64,000 nt of DNA from Paraburkholderia sp. DHOC27 (GCF_003429005.1 NZ_QVQV01000001.1:1109864-1173863), one strand, 5' to 3'; positions 49,778-58,921 are shown, counted from the first letter of the stretch. Translations and numbers: made by a program. Notes: generated from the sequence alone by a model not told the origin.

Positions 49778-51433
49778 ATGACCAACAAGAACAACTTCTT
49801 CCGCACCATTCGCAGCAACGGCAACGAGATCCAGAACCATGCCGTCGATGAATTCCTCTCGGGGCGGCTGTCGCGTCGCGAACTGCTGCGCGTCGGCAGT
49901 GTGCTCGGCTTGTGGACGCTCAGCGGCGCCTCGCTGTTCAGGAGCCTCACCGCGCGTGCTGCGGCCTCTTCTGGCGCTGCGAGCACTGCCATCCGCGTGG
50001 GCCATCCCATGCCCTCGGGTGCGATCAATCCACTCACCGCTTTCGACGTCGCCAGCCCCGCGCTGCTCAACCAGAGCGGTGAGTATCTGGTGAACGCCAA
50101 CAGCGCGACGGTCTCCTTGCAGCCCGCGCTCGCGCTGTCGTGGACGCCAAACACGGCGGGCACCATCTGGACGTTCAAGCTGCGGCATGGCGTGCGGTTC
50201 CAGAATGGCAAGCCGTTGACTGCCCAGGACGTCGTCGCGACCTTCGACCGCCTGACCGACCCGCAGACTGGATCGGCGGCCAGTTCGACCTTCAAGGGCG
50301 TGTTGTCGAAGGGCGGCACCCAGGCACGCGACGAAGCAACGGTGGAGTTTCATCTGGACGCACCGAATGGTTCGTTCCCCTGGTACGTCTCGTCGGACAC
50401 CGTCAACGCAGTGATCCTGCCAGCGGATTTCAAAGGCGCCTACGAACAGTCCTTCATCGGCACCGGCCCGTACCGGCTAGAACATTTTCAGCCGCGGGTC
50501 GGCGCCTCGTTCGTGCGCAACGAGGACTACTGGGGGCCCAAGGCGCGTGCGCCGCGCGTGGAATTCAAGTTCTACGGCGACCAGCAGGGACAACTGCTGG
50601 CCATGCAGGGACGTGAAGTGGATGTGCTCACGCGCTTTACGGTGCACGGTGGCCTCGCCTTGCTGAATAATCCGGAATTCAAGGTCGCCGGCACGCGCTC
50701 GAGTACGCATCGGCAAATCCATATGCGCACGGATCAAGGCGTCTTCAAGGACAAACGGGTGAGGCAAGCGCTTGCGCTGAGTCTCGATCGCAACGCAATG
50801 GTGCGCGGGCTGCTGATGGGACGTGGTGTCGTCGCGAACGATCATCCGTTCGCGCCGGTGTTTCCCGCGTTCGATCCCACGCTTGCGCAGAAAGCGCAGG
50901 ACATCAACGGAGCAAAGGCGCGTCTCGCGGCAGCGGGTGTCGCGAATGGCTTTTCTGCGAAGCTGACCACCGAGTCTTTCCTCGAGATGGCCGACCTCGC
51001 CGTGGTCGTGCAGAATGCCGCGCGCTCGATTGGCGTGGATCTCTCGTTGAACGTCGAATCCCAGGAGGCCTACTACGGTGCCGGGACGCCCGGCAAATCG
51101 GACTGGCTCGATTCGCCGATGGGCATGACGGACTACGGTCACCGCGGCGTGCCCGACTCGTTTTTGCGCGGCCCGTTGATGAGCGGCGGCGCGTGGAATG
51201 CAGCGCACTTCTCGAATCCGCAATACGACAAGCTGGTGACGAGCTACATGGCGACGCTGGACGTCGCGCAACAGAAGCAGGTGGCGGGTCAAATCGAGCG
51301 GCTGCTCGCCGATGAAACGCCGCTCATCATTCCGTACTTCGAAGACTCGCTCATCGTGACGCGCGCCAATCTGCAGGGCGTGCGCTTCTCCGCAATGGCC
51401 CAGTTGTACCTCGATCAGGCCGATTTTTCCTGA
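49778..51433 (+). CDS. Tat-exported ABC substrate-binding protein, family 5
   Basis: A 551-residue periplasmic binding protein of the peptide/nickel (SBP_bac_5) family. The N-terminus carries a twin-arginine signal: SRRELLRVG with Arg33-Arg34, then a hydrophobic stretch and an Ala-rich cleavage region. The body has LALSWTPNTAGTIWTFKLRHG and RQALALSLDRNAMVRGLLMG, landmark segments of the family. No permease or ATPase genes are adjacent, so it is an orphan component here. It follows the broken monooxygenase by 107 bp. Ligands in the family range from peptides and opines to glutathione; this one is unknown. Confidence 0.9.
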   Translation: MTNKNNFFRTIRSNGNEIQNHAVDEFLSGRLSRRELLRVGSVLGLWTLSGASLFRSLTARAAASSGAASTAIRVGHPMPSGAINPLTAFDVASPALLNQSGEYLVNANSATVSLQPALALSWTPNTAGTIWTFKLRHGVRFQNGKPLTAQDVVATFDRLTDPQTGSAASSTFKGVLSKGGTQARDEATVEFHLDAPNGSFPWYVSSDTVNAVILPADFKGAYEQSFIGTGPYRLEHFQPRVGASFVRNEDYWGPKARAPRVEFKFYGDQQGQLLAMQGREVDVLTRFTVHGGLALLNNPEFKVAGTRSSTHRQIHMRTDQGVFKDKRVRQALALSLDRNAMVRGLLMGRGVVANDHPFAPVFPAFDPTLAQKAQDINGAKARLAAAGVANGFSAKLTTESFLEMADLAVVVQNAARSIGVDLSLNVESQEAYYGAGTPGKSDWLDSPMGMTDYGHRGVPDSFLRGPLMSGGAWNAAHFSNPQYDKLVTSYMATLDVAQQKQVAGQIERLLADETPLIIPYFEDSLIVTRANLQGVRFSAMAQLYLDQADFS

Positions 51434-51440
51434 CGGGCCG

Positions 51441-51470
51441 GCGGGTTCAGTTCAACGTGACTGAACCCGC
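51441..51470 (+). terminator. hairpin after the binding-protein gene
   Basis: GCGGGTTCAGT/ACTGAACCCGC is an 11-bp perfect stem with an 8-base loop, 8 bp after the stop codon. There is no long T-run, so it may act as a rho-assisted terminator or transcript stabiliser. Confidence 0.7.
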
Positions 51471-51560
51471 ATGCCTCGCTTTGGTGCTTGTTTGCTACGA
51501 CATCTTTTCAGCGTTAAGCTCTGTCGTGTCTTTCGTTTTCGCTCGTTTGACGGGAAAACC

Positions 51561-53411
51561 ATGACTAGTCAGGACAGCCCAGATGATCGGTCGCCACCCT
51601 GCACCGATCCCACGATCATGCTGGAAGAGGTGGAGTCTCTGTCGAGGCGCTATTTGATCGACGCATCCAATGTGATCTCGCAGCACAGCGCAGCGGAAAT
51701 CGAGGCCATCGAAGCCGACGCCGCGTTTTCACCGCTCTCCAGCCGGCTTCATCAGATGCTGCCGTCGCTCTCGCCGCGCGAAGTGGAGCGCACCCGTTCG
51801 TTCGGGTCCGTGACCGCATGGAAGGCGGGAGAGATGTTGTTCAAAATGGGGCATCCGAGCCCTGGCCTGATCGTCATCCTCAGTGGTCTGGTGCGGGTGT
51901 CGCGAAGGGATGCGATTGGGCGTGTGCATCGCGTCGTCGATCAGCATGCGGGGCACTTCCTCGGCGAGATTGCGCAGTTGTTTGGTCACCCGTGCCTTGG
52001 TGACGGTCAAGCCATCGAGGACACCGAGGGTATCGTCATCGCATCTGTGGATCTGCGCAATCTGCTGGTCACGGAAGCGGAGATCGGCGAAAAAATCATG
52101 CGGGCGCTGATCATCCGGCGCGCTGCCTTGATCGAAAACGGCAGCGGCCCCGTGCTGGTTGGCGACACGGCGGACGCGCGCATGATCGCGCTGCAACGGC
52201 TGCTGCGCAGAAATGCCTACCCGCATACGGTGATCGACGCGCGGGACGATCCGCAAACCGTGAAACTGCTGGAACGCATTTCGGCGTCGAAGGCGGATTT
52301 CCCCATCATGGTCTGCCCGGATGGCACCGTGTTGCGGGCGCCCGACGAGAATCACGTGGCGGCCCATCTGGGCTGGTTGCCCGAATTCGACGCGAGCCAT
52401 ATCTACGATCTGGTGATCGTAGGCGCGGGTCCGGCGGGCCTTGCAGCCGCCGTCTATGCCGCTTCCGAAGGCCTTTCCGTGGCCATCTTCGATAGCCGAG
52501 GGCCGGGCGGACAGGCGAGCGCAAGCGCGCGGATCGAGAACTACCTCGGATTTCCTACCGGTGTTTCCGGGCAGGCGCTAACGGGGCGTGCGTTCATCCA
52601 GGCGCAAAAGTTCGGTGTCCATATCAGCATTCCGTCGAAGGCCGAGGTGCTGCATTGCGATCGCACGCCGATCGAAGTCGAGCTGGAAGATCACCGCTCG
52701 ATTACGGCGCATGCGGTGGTCATTGCATCGGGCGCGGCGTACAGAAAGCCGGATATCGACGGGCTGGAGCGCTTCATCGGGCGTGGTGTGTTCTACGGCA
52801 CCTCGCCGATCGAAGCGAAACTGTGCAAGGGCCTCGATGTGGTGATCGTCGGCGGCGGCAATTCTGCGGGCCAGGGTGTCGTGTTTCTGGCGTCTCACGC
52901 GAAGCATGTGCATCTGCTGATTCGCGCGCCTGGCCTCGAAGCCAGCATGTCGCGCTATCTGATCGACCGGATTGCGCGCTTGCCCAATGTCACGCTGCAT
53001 GTGCAGACTGAAATTACCTCACTCAGTGGCGACGAGGCGGGCCTCACGAGGATCGACTGCAAAAGGCCGGGCGAAAGCGTGTCGTTCGCGGTGAAGCATC
53101 TGTTCCTCTTCACGGGTGCCGTGCCGAATACAGACTGGCTCACAGGCTGCAACGTGACGACGGATGAAAAGGGCTTCGTCCTCACGGGCTCGCGTGCGCA
53201 CCGGCGCCTCGACGATACGGACCGAACCCTGGAGACGAGCGTGCCTGGCGTGTTTGCCATCGGCGACGTGCGTTCGGGTTCGACCAAGCGTGTGGCGGCA
53301 GGCGTGGGAGAGGGCGCGGCCGTGGTGTCGCAGATTCACGGCGTGCTGCAGGAACGCCGCCGTCTTGCGCTTGGTGGCCCGGCGCCGACGCGTGGTGTCG
53401 GCCAAGGGTGA
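51561..53411 (+). CDS. cyclic nucleotide-binding domain fused to thioredoxin reductase-like domain
   Basis: A 616-residue fusion. Residues about 50-185 form a CRP-type cyclic-nucleotide-binding domain (WKAGEMLFKMGHPSPGLIV, GHFLGEIAQLFG). Residues about 190-275 resemble a thioredoxin-like spacer, and about 280-600 a FAD/NAD(P) thioredoxin reductase fold, with VIVGAGPAGLAAAVYAAS near 285 and VVIVGGGNSAGQG near 428, then FAIGDVRSGSTKRVAAGVGEGA. The redox CxxC expected after the NADP domain start is absent: the place reads FYGTSPIEAKLC. It is therefore not an ordinary thioredoxin reductase. ATG 51561 follows ACGGGAAAA. Partner and electron acceptor unknown. Confidence 0.88.
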   Translation: MTSQDSPDDRSPPCTDPTIMLEEVESLSRRYLIDASNVISQHSAAEIEAIEADAAFSPLSSRLHQMLPSLSPREVERTRSFGSVTAWKAGEMLFKMGHPSPGLIVILSGLVRVSRRDAIGRVHRVVDQHAGHFLGEIAQLFGHPCLGDGQAIEDTEGIVIASVDLRNLLVTEAEIGEKIMRALIIRRAALIENGSGPVLVGDTADARMIALQRLLRRNAYPHTVIDARDDPQTVKLLERISASKADFPIMVCPDGTVLRAPDENHVAAHLGWLPEFDASHIYDLVIVGAGPAGLAAAVYAASEGLSVAIFDSRGPGGQASASARIENYLGFPTGVSGQALTGRAFIQAQKFGVHISIPSKAEVLHCDRTPIEVELEDHRSITAHAVVIASGAAYRKPDIDGLERFIGRGVFYGTSPIEAKLCKGLDVVIVGGGNSAGQGVVFLASHAKHVHLLIRAPGLEASMSRYLIDRIARLPNVTLHVQTEITSLSGDEAGLTRIDCKRPGESVSFAVKHLFLFTGAVPNTDWLTGCNVTTDEKGFVLTGSRAHRRLDDTDRTLETSVPGVFAIGDVRSGSTKRVAAGVGEGAAVVSQIHGVLQERRRLALGGPAPTRGVGQG

Positions 53412-53495
53412 TTTCGGTCGGATTCGTGCGTGCTCGTGCGCTTAGAGGGACACGGTGCCGGGCATAGGCCAAGCGTCAGACTTATACGTCGCTCT

Positions 53496-54098
53496 TCAAT
53501 TCGGCGTGCGCGCCGTCGGGTTTGCCACGCACCGGAACGCAAGACTGATGCGCGGCCCGCAGGGGCGCGTCAGCTTGGGTATGCCATGCTCGTGCGTGAG
53601 TTGCGACTCGTAGCTCATGATCAGCACGCTGCCCGCTTCGAGGTCGATATGCCGGACGCGCACCGGTTCGTGGCGCGCCCGAATGGACATACGGCGCGTC
53701 TCGCCTAGAGAGAGAATGGCGATGGGCTCGCCCTGTACCAGCTTGTCGACCTTGTCACCATGCAGCGCCACGCTATCTTTTTCGTCGCGATACAGGTTGA
53801 GTCCGACATGGTTGAACGGCGCATTAACCCGCTCGCGCACCAGCGCGAACGCTTCAGCTAACGGCTCGGGCAGTGACGGTGCATCGTCGGCGTAACCCGT
53901 GATCAGCCGCGGCACCGCGACTTCGCGGTCGTACATCTTGCGGCGGTACGCTCCCCAACCCGCGTCCTTCAGCAGCACGTCGAACCATTGCTGCGCATGC
54001 GCCGCCCCTAAACACGCGGGCAGATAGCAGATACCGCCGTCATCGTCTTGCGTAACCTGAGTCGGCGTTGGCTCGAAGAGTTCTTGCTGAAAAACCAT
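53496..54098 (-). CDS. AlkB-type 2-oxoglutarate/Fe(II) dioxygenase
   Basis: A 200-residue oxidative demethylase of the AlkB family, closest to the ALKBH2/3-like type. Iron ligands are His113 and Asp115 (VALHGDK) and His171 (HEHGIPK); the 2-oxoglutarate ligands are Tyr103 (NLYRDE) and Arg183 and Arg189 (RISLAFR, R-x5-R). It would remove methyl groups from 1-methyladenine and 3-methylcytosine in DNA or RNA. A near-consensus LexA box lies 59-78 bp before its ATG, so it should be SOS-induced. The gene stands alone, convergent with the cyclic-nucleotide/reductase gene. Confidence 0.93.
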   Translation of the reverse strand: MVFQQELFEPTPTQVTQDDDGGICYLPACLGAAHAQQWFDVLLKDAGWGAYRRKMYDREVAVPRLITGYADDAPSLPEPLAEAFALVRERVNAPFNHVGLNLYRDEKDSVALHGDKVDKLVQGEPIAILSLGETRRMSIRARHEPVRVRHIDLEAGSVLIMSYESQLTHEHGIPKLTRPCGPRISLAFRCVANPTARTPN

Positions 54099-54156
54099 GA
54101 CCTTGATTTTGCGCTGAACCGGGCGGCGCCCGGGCTTGTAGAGGCGGCTGTATAAA

Positions 54157-54176
54157 TACTGTATGTTTATACAGTA
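54157..54176. promoter_or_regulatory. LexA (SOS) box upstream of the AlkB-type gene
   Basis: TACTGTATGTTTATACAGTA, fitting CTGT-N8-ACAG exactly with symmetric flanks TA/TA. It sits 59 bp before the ATG at 54098. The nearby TATAAA may belong to the promoter that LexA would block. Confidence 0.88.
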
Positions 54177-54228
54177 TATCGTGAAGTAAGGAGGTCTGCT
54201 TCTAGCGGGTAAAACGCAGGCACGCGCA

Positions 54229-54795
54229 TCACATGGGCACGGCGAGCGTGTGCGTCTGGATGGAGCGAATGACGCTCTCTAGCGCTGGTGCGCCGGTTTT
54301 CAGATGGTCGATCAGGTCGAGCGTGGTAGAGGCACGCGTGAGCATGAGGCAGAGCGATTCGCCGGAGGTGACACGGGTTGCGTGCCAGACCGCCGCGCGC
54401 ATGCACAGGCCGGCGCCTAAAGGGATGACAAACGCACGCAGCGTGGATAGATCGGGCAAGCCGTTCTCGTTCGACGTGGCGACAATCTGCACGACAGGTG
54501 CGCTCAAGGGCACGACGGCCTGCTGTGTCAGGCGATGCAGCTCCAGCGATTCGATTCGTGCATTCGTGTCCCGATAGGTCACCCAAAGTATTTCCGTTTC
54601 GCCAGACGCGCCCGCGTCGAACAGATGCACGCGAAAGAAATCCGTCGCGGCGCTCGTGAAAGCGGGTGATCCGGCTTCGACGCGCAGCGGATTCGCGAGC
54701 ATCCAGCCATAGGGCTCGCAACGCGCTGCATCGAGCGGCTCAGCCACAACGGAGAGCGTGGACGCATCGCTGTCAGGCAGATCAGGTGGCTTCAT
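54229..54795 (-). CDS. ureidoglycolate lyase (AllA)-like cupin
   Basis: A 188-residue protein of the AllA/ureidoglycolate hydrolase family, a double-stranded beta helix. Visible segments are EPYGWMLANP, TDFFRVHLFD, ESLELHRLTQQAVVPLS, FVIPLGAGLCMRAAVWHATR and SLCLMLTRASTTLDLI, collinear with the family (LE.H..t.q...pl, pG.gv....WHa). The ATG at 54795 overlaps the LysR stop (ATGA), so the two genes are coupled. No other allantoin genes are near, so the substrate may differ from ureidoglycolate. The divergent amidase gene could act in the same pathway. Confidence 0.85.
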   Translation of the reverse strand: MKPPDLPDSDASTLSVVAEPLDAARCEPYGWMLANPLRVEAGSPAFTSAATDFFRVHLFDAGASGETEILWVTYRDTNARIESLELHRLTQQAVVPLSAPVVQIVATSNENGLPDLSTLRAFVIPLGAGLCMRAAVWHATRVTSGESLCLMLTRASTTLDLIDHLKTGAPALESVIRSIQTHTLAVPM

Positions 54796-55736
54796 TCGTG
54801 GATGATTTCCGGATCTGTCGGCGGAAGCAAGGCGATTTCCGGACCGTGTTTGAGACTGAATTCGAGCATCACGTTGAGAGCGAGCCGCGAGATCGACTCT
54901 GGAATCAGGCTCTCGACGCTGCGCCGGTACGCCGCGAACAACGGCAACGAGGGAATGCGGTGCGTGACCTGCAGCAATTGAAGCTGGCCTTCGTCGAGTT
55001 CGCGCAAGGCCAGCGCCGGAGGCAGCACAGCCACGCCAAAACCATTGGCAACGATGCGGACCATCGCCGCAACCGAGGTCAAACAATTGATCTGGACTTC
55101 GACTTCGCCGCTGGCGTCGAATAACCGTTCGAGGAATTCATGCGGCGGCGAATGGCGTGCGAAGCTCACGATGGGAAACGCGGCCAGTTCGGCTTCGGTC
55201 AGCGTCTGCGCGGCCAGATTGAGATTTGGACTGGCCATCCAGCGCATGGGCAGACTGCCGAGCGCGAGGTTGACCATGTCCGACCCGCCGACGCGCGTCA
55301 TCTGGAAAGACACATCAACCTGGCCGTTCAAAAGCTGTGTCGTCAAATAAGACGACGTTTCGCCCGTTAGTTCGATTGCGAGATTCGGATACTCTTCGCG
55401 AATGCGTGTGAGCAATTCGGGCAACCAGGTATGGAGCACCGATTCGATAGCGCCGATTCGCACCAGGCCCGATACCTTCGAGCGGTCACTCACGCTTGCG
55501 AGCATGGCCTGGTTGAGTTTCAGAATCTGCTCGGCAAACGGCAGCGCTTTCGTGCCGTCTTGCGTCAGCGTGACTTCCTTGGGACCGCGCTCGAAAAGCC
55601 GTACGCCCAGCTCCTGTTCGAGCGCAGAAATGCGGCTTGAAATGGCTGCCTGCGTTGCGTGTAGCCGCTCCGCCGTCAGGCGAAAGCTGCGTAGCCGGGC
55701 AAGCCACACGAACGTCTCGAGAAACCGCAGGTTCAT
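54792..55736 (-). CDS. LysR-family transcriptional regulator
   Basis: A 314-residue LysR regulator. It starts MNLRFLETFVWLARLRSFRL; the recognition part is ATQAAISSRISALEQELGVR. The effector domain from about residue 90 includes LVRIGAIESVLHTWLPELL and LTGETSSYLTTQLLNGQVD. It is divergent from the amidase gene and translationally coupled to the AllA-like gene. The 237-bp gap holds AACAA-N7-TTGTT (55820-55836), a possible LysR box. A nitrogen-compound effector is suggested by the neighbours. Confidence 0.92.
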   Translation of the reverse strand: MNLRFLETFVWLARLRSFRLTAERLHATQAAISSRISALEQELGVRLFERGPKEVTLTQDGTKALPFAEQILKLNQAMLASVSDRSKVSGLVRIGAIESVLHTWLPELLTRIREEYPNLAIELTGETSSYLTTQLLNGQVDVSFQMTRVGGSDMVNLALGSLPMRWMASPNLNLAAQTLTEAELAAFPIVSFARHSPPHEFLERLFDASGEVEVQINCLTSVAAMVRIVANGFGVAVLPPALALRELDEGQLQLLQVTHRIPSLPLFAAYRRSVESLIPESISRLALNVMLEFSLKHGPEIALLPPTDPEIIHE

Positions 55737-55819
55737 TCATCATCCGGATGGGAGCATCCAGTAACCTTATAGCCTGGCAAGCGCGGAATCAATACGTGAT
55801 AAAAAAATGTTCTAGCCCA

Positions 55820-55836
55820 TAACAACTTTATATTGT
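55820..55836. promoter_or_regulatory. possible LysR box between divergent LysR and amidase genes
   Basis: AACAA-CTTTATA-TTGTT, a 5-bp dyad with a 7-base A/T-rich centre. It lies in the 237-bp gap, 84 bp before the LysR start. Function inferred from position. Confidence 0.4.
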
Positions 55837-55973
55837 TGGACAGGCGAAATGCGGCCATCAAAACTTCAAAATGGGCACTGATAATACGCTGCAGTCCTGA
55901 TTGGTGAAACGGTAGACCAATGAAACGATGCGGCGATGAGCATGTTGCGGCACTCAGCTGGAGTAGTCGAAAG

Positions 55974-57329
55974 ATGTGCACCATCCATGAGCTGGGCCAT
56001 GCGCTGGCCGCGCGGACCATGTCGACCGTCGAGCTGCTCGACGACCGGCTCGCGGCTATCGACGATCATCTGGATCACGGCGGCGCGACCTACACGCATA
56101 TCGACCGCGCCGCCACGCGCGAAGCCGCTGCCGCCAGCGACGCGCTGCGCGCCCGTGGCTACGTGCCGTCCGCCCTGGCTGGCGTGCCGGTGTCCATCAA
56201 GGATCTGTTCGATGTCAAAGGGCAGGTCACCACTGCCGGCTCGAATGTGTTGAGAGACGTACCGCCCGCGGTGCGCGACGCCGTTGCCGTGGCACGCTTG
56301 CGCGATGCCGGTGCCGTGCTGGTGGGACGGACCAACATGAGCGAGTTCGCGCTTTCTGGCCTCGGACTGAATCCGCATTTCGGCACGCCGTTAAATTCTG
56401 TGCATCGACACAGATTGGCCGGCGGCTCGAGTTCGGGCGCCGCGACCTCCGTCGCGCTGGGTCACGTCGCGGCCGCGCTCGGCACGGATACTGGCGGTTC
56501 GGTGCGCATTCCCGCTGCGTTTTGCGGGCTGGTCGGGTTCAAGCCAACGGCACGCCGTGTTTCGCTCGATGGCGTGGTGCCGCTTTCCACCTCGTTCGAC
56601 TCGATCGGCCCCATCGCGCGCAGCGTCGATTGCTGCGCGCTCGTCGACGGTGTCATCTCAGGTCATACGCTCGGCTCCACGGCACGGCCGCTTTCCGGCT
56701 TGCGCTTCGGCATTACATCAGACTACGTGGCCGACGATCTGGACGATACCGTCAGCAACGCATTCAACCGCACCATCAACATGCTGCGGCGCGCGGGGGC
56801 GTTGGTCGAACGCTTTGCGTTCCCGGAGTTGTACGAAACCGAGGGACGCTTTCCGCTCGCGAGCATCACGGCGACGCAGGCGTGGGCGTGGCATCGCGAA
56901 CACGTCGCACGCAACGCGGCGAGCTACGATCCGCGTGTATTGAAGCGTTTGCGTGCGGGTGAGGGGCGCAGTGCTGCCGACTACATCGACTTGCTGGCGG
57001 CGCGTAAGCGCTTCATTAGCGCAGCGCGGACCCGGCTGGCCAAATTCGACGCGTGGCTGATGCCGACCGTTGCCATCCTGCCCCCTGAACTTGCGGCGAT
57101 CGAACATAACGAAGAAGCATTCTTCGCGCTCGACGCGAAAGTGCTGCGCAATCCAGGCATCGTCAATTTCATGGACGGATGCGCGCTCACGCTGCCTTGC
57201 CATCAGGACGACGAGCTTCCTGTGGGCATTTCCCTCTGCGGACCGGCGCTCGCCGACGCATCCATTCTCGCCATTGGCCGTACTGTCGAAGCGTTGCTGC
57301 ACGCCAGCGCACATGCAATGACCGTATAA
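55974..57329 (+). CDS. amidase (amidase signature family)
   Basis: About 451 residues of an amidase signature enzyme. The Ser-cisSer-Lys triad is complete: Lys76 in VPVSIKDLFD, the cis-Ser region GGSSSGAA (152-154) and nucleophile Ser176 in GTDTGGSVRIP. The C-terminal half has AWLMPTVAILPP and MDGCALTLPC. Start ATG 55974 has GGAG 10 bp upstream; ATG 55920 is an alternative. It would hydrolyse a carboxamide, releasing ammonia. It is divergent from a LysR gene and followed after 91 bp by a branched-chain amino acid binding protein, suggesting an amide uptake-and-use unit. Confidence 0.9.
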   Translation: MCTIHELGHALAARTMSTVELLDDRLAAIDDHLDHGGATYTHIDRAATREAAAASDALRARGYVPSALAGVPVSIKDLFDVKGQVTTAGSNVLRDVPPAVRDAVAVARLRDAGAVLVGRTNMSEFALSGLGLNPHFGTPLNSVHRHRLAGGSSSGAATSVALGHVAAALGTDTGGSVRIPAAFCGLVGFKPTARRVSLDGVVPLSTSFDSIGPIARSVDCCALVDGVISGHTLGSTARPLSGLRFGITSDYVADDLDDTVSNAFNRTINMLRRAGALVERFAFPELYETEGRFPLASITATQAWAWHREHVARNAASYDPRVLKRLRAGEGRSAADYIDLLAARKRFISAARTRLAKFDAWLMPTVAILPPELAAIEHNEEAFFALDAKVLRNPGIVNFMDGCALTLPCHQDDELPVGISLCGPALADASILAIGRTVEALLHASAHAMTV

Positions 57330-57420
57330 GGTATGTTTGGAATGTCGGACTGATGGTCCGGCTTCCAGGGCATCCTCCTTGTAGAGCATGACTGACATCC
57401 TTGGCGGAACGAGGCGGCAA

Positions 57421-58560
57421 ATGAATTCCATTGTGCGTTGGGTGGCCTGTGCAGCCGTCATGGCCGCGCATGCCGCCACTCATGCAGCGGACCCGTCCGT
57501 GGTGGTGCTGGTGGGCCACGCCGCGCCGATGACCGGTCAACTCGCGAACATGGGCAAAGACAGCGAAAACGCGGCGCGGCTCGCCATTGATGAAATCAAC
57601 AGCCAGCATCCGTTAATTGACGGAAAGCCAGTGGAGCTGAAACTGGATTCCCAGGATGATGCCGCTGATCCTCGCATCGGCACGCAGGTCGCGCAAAAAC
57701 TGGTGGACGATGGTGTGGTGGCGGTGGTCGGCGATATCAACTCAGGCGTGTCGATCCCGGCGTCGCGCATCTATAACGACGCCCAGGTCGTGCAGATTTC
57801 TCAGGGCTCCACCAATCCCGCTTATACGCAGCAGGGATACAGGACCACGTATCGCGTCGTGGCGACCGATGCGTTGCAGGGTCCCGCGCTTGCGCGTTAC
57901 GCGCTCGGCCCATTGCACGCCCGCAAGATCGCCGTGATCGACGATTCCACCGCCTATGGACAGGGCCTCGCGGATGAATTCGCCAAGGCGGTGACCGTCA
58001 ATGGCGGAACGATCATCGCGCGTGAAGCCACCACCGACAAGGAAACCGATTTCCGCGCCATTCTCACGACGCTCAAAGGCCTGCAGCCCGACGTCATCAT
58101 GTACGGCGGTTCGGACGCGACGGCGGGTCCGTTGGTGAAGCAGGCGGCCAGTCTGGGTGTGACGGCCCGCATTCTCGCCGGTGACGGCGCCTGCACGGCA
58201 AAGATGGCAGACCTCGCGGGTGACGCAATCGACAACCTGGTGTGTTCCGAGGCGGGCCTTGCGTTGTCCAGGATGCCGAAGGGACAGGCCTTCGAGCAGC
58301 GCTACACGGCGCGCTTCAAGGTGCCGATCGACGCCTACGCGCCGTTCGCCTACGACGCCGTGTATGTGATCTACGACGCCATGAAGCGCGTCGATTCCAC
58401 CGACCGGCTCAAGGTGCTCGCCGCGATGCCCAGCACGCAATACGACGGCGTGATCGGCAAGATCGCCTTCGACGCACACGGTGACCTCAAGGATGCGGCA
58501 ATCACCATTTATCAGTTCAAGGATCGCAAGAAGAGGGTGGCCGATGTCATCCGCATGTAG
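57421..58560 (+). CDS. branched-chain amino acid-type ABC substrate-binding protein
   Basis: A 379-residue periplasmic binding protein of the LivJ/LivK family. A signal peptide covers about residues 1-23. The mature protein shows VVLVGHAAPMTGQLANMGKDSENAARLAIDEIN, a typical start split over VVLVGHAAPMTGQL and GKDSENAARLAIDEIN, and ISQGSTNPAYTQQGY. GAGGCGG precedes the ATG at 57421; the frame opens 33 bp earlier. No permease or ATPase genes are present nearby. Ligand could be an amino acid or amide. It follows the amidase gene and may be co-transcribed with it. Confidence 0.92.
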   Translation: MNSIVRWVACAAVMAAHAATHAADPSVVVLVGHAAPMTGQLANMGKDSENAARLAIDEINSQHPLIDGKPVELKLDSQDDAADPRIGTQVAQKLVDDGVVAVVGDINSGVSIPASRIYNDAQVVQISQGSTNPAYTQQGYRTTYRVVATDALQGPALARYALGPLHARKIAVIDDSTAYGQGLADEFAKAVTVNGGTIIAREATTDKETDFRAILTTLKGLQPDVIMYGGSDATAGPLVKQAASLGVTARILAGDGACTAKMADLAGDAIDNLVCSEAGLALSRMPKGQAFEQRYTARFKVPIDAYAPFAYDAVYVIYDAMKRVDSTDRLKVLAAMPSTQYDGVIGKIAFDAHGDLKDAAITIYQFKDRKKRVADVIRM

Positions 58561-58577
58561 AGGGAAAGCGCGCGAGA

Positions 58578-58907
58578 CTAGGCGTGCTCCAGCACCTGCG
58601 CCATCTTTCCCTTAGACAAAAACAGCTCTTCAGTGAGCGCCAGTGCCCGGCGGTTGGGTGCGAAGCCCATGATTTCATAATCAAGCAGACCGAGCCTGCG
58701 CAACGGGTCACGCTCCATGATTTCGACCAGCTCCTCACGGGTGCGGGTCTGCGCAATGACGATGCCGCCATCGCAGGTCGACTTGCTGCCGGATAGCAGA
58801 AAGCACCCCGCGCGATGGTACGTCTCGAGAAAGGCCAGATGCTCCGGCATCCGTGCGTCCAGTTCAGCAGAGCGTGGGGTATAGGAACTGATGACGATAT
58901 GCAGCAT
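58578..58907 (-). CDS. YciI-family protein
   Basis: A 109-residue YCII-related protein with a ferredoxin-like fold. It contains MPEHLAFLETYHRAGCFLLSG with the conserved His, then GGIVIAQTRTREELVEIMERDPL, where the aspartate-proline pair is conserved, and YEIMGF. AAGGAG lies 7 bp before the ATG at 58907. It is the last gene of a minus-strand set (M28 peptidase, MHS transporter, YciI), 14 bp after the transporter stop. Members bind or act on small aromatic or muconate-like compounds, but function here is unknown. Confidence 0.9.
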   Translation of the reverse strand: MLHIVISSYTPRSAELDARMPEHLAFLETYHRAGCFLLSGSKSTCDGGIVIAQTRTREELVEIMERDPLRRLGLLDYEIMGFAPNRRALALTEELFLSKGKMAQVLEHA

Positions 58908-58921
58908 GTCAGGTCTCCTTT

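Noticed and set aside
54052..54077. A third GTAACC-N16-CGAA match on the plus strand
   Set aside because: It lies inside the start of the AlkB-type gene, antisense to it, with no plus-strand gene for about 1.9 kb; one chance match in the window is not surprising.
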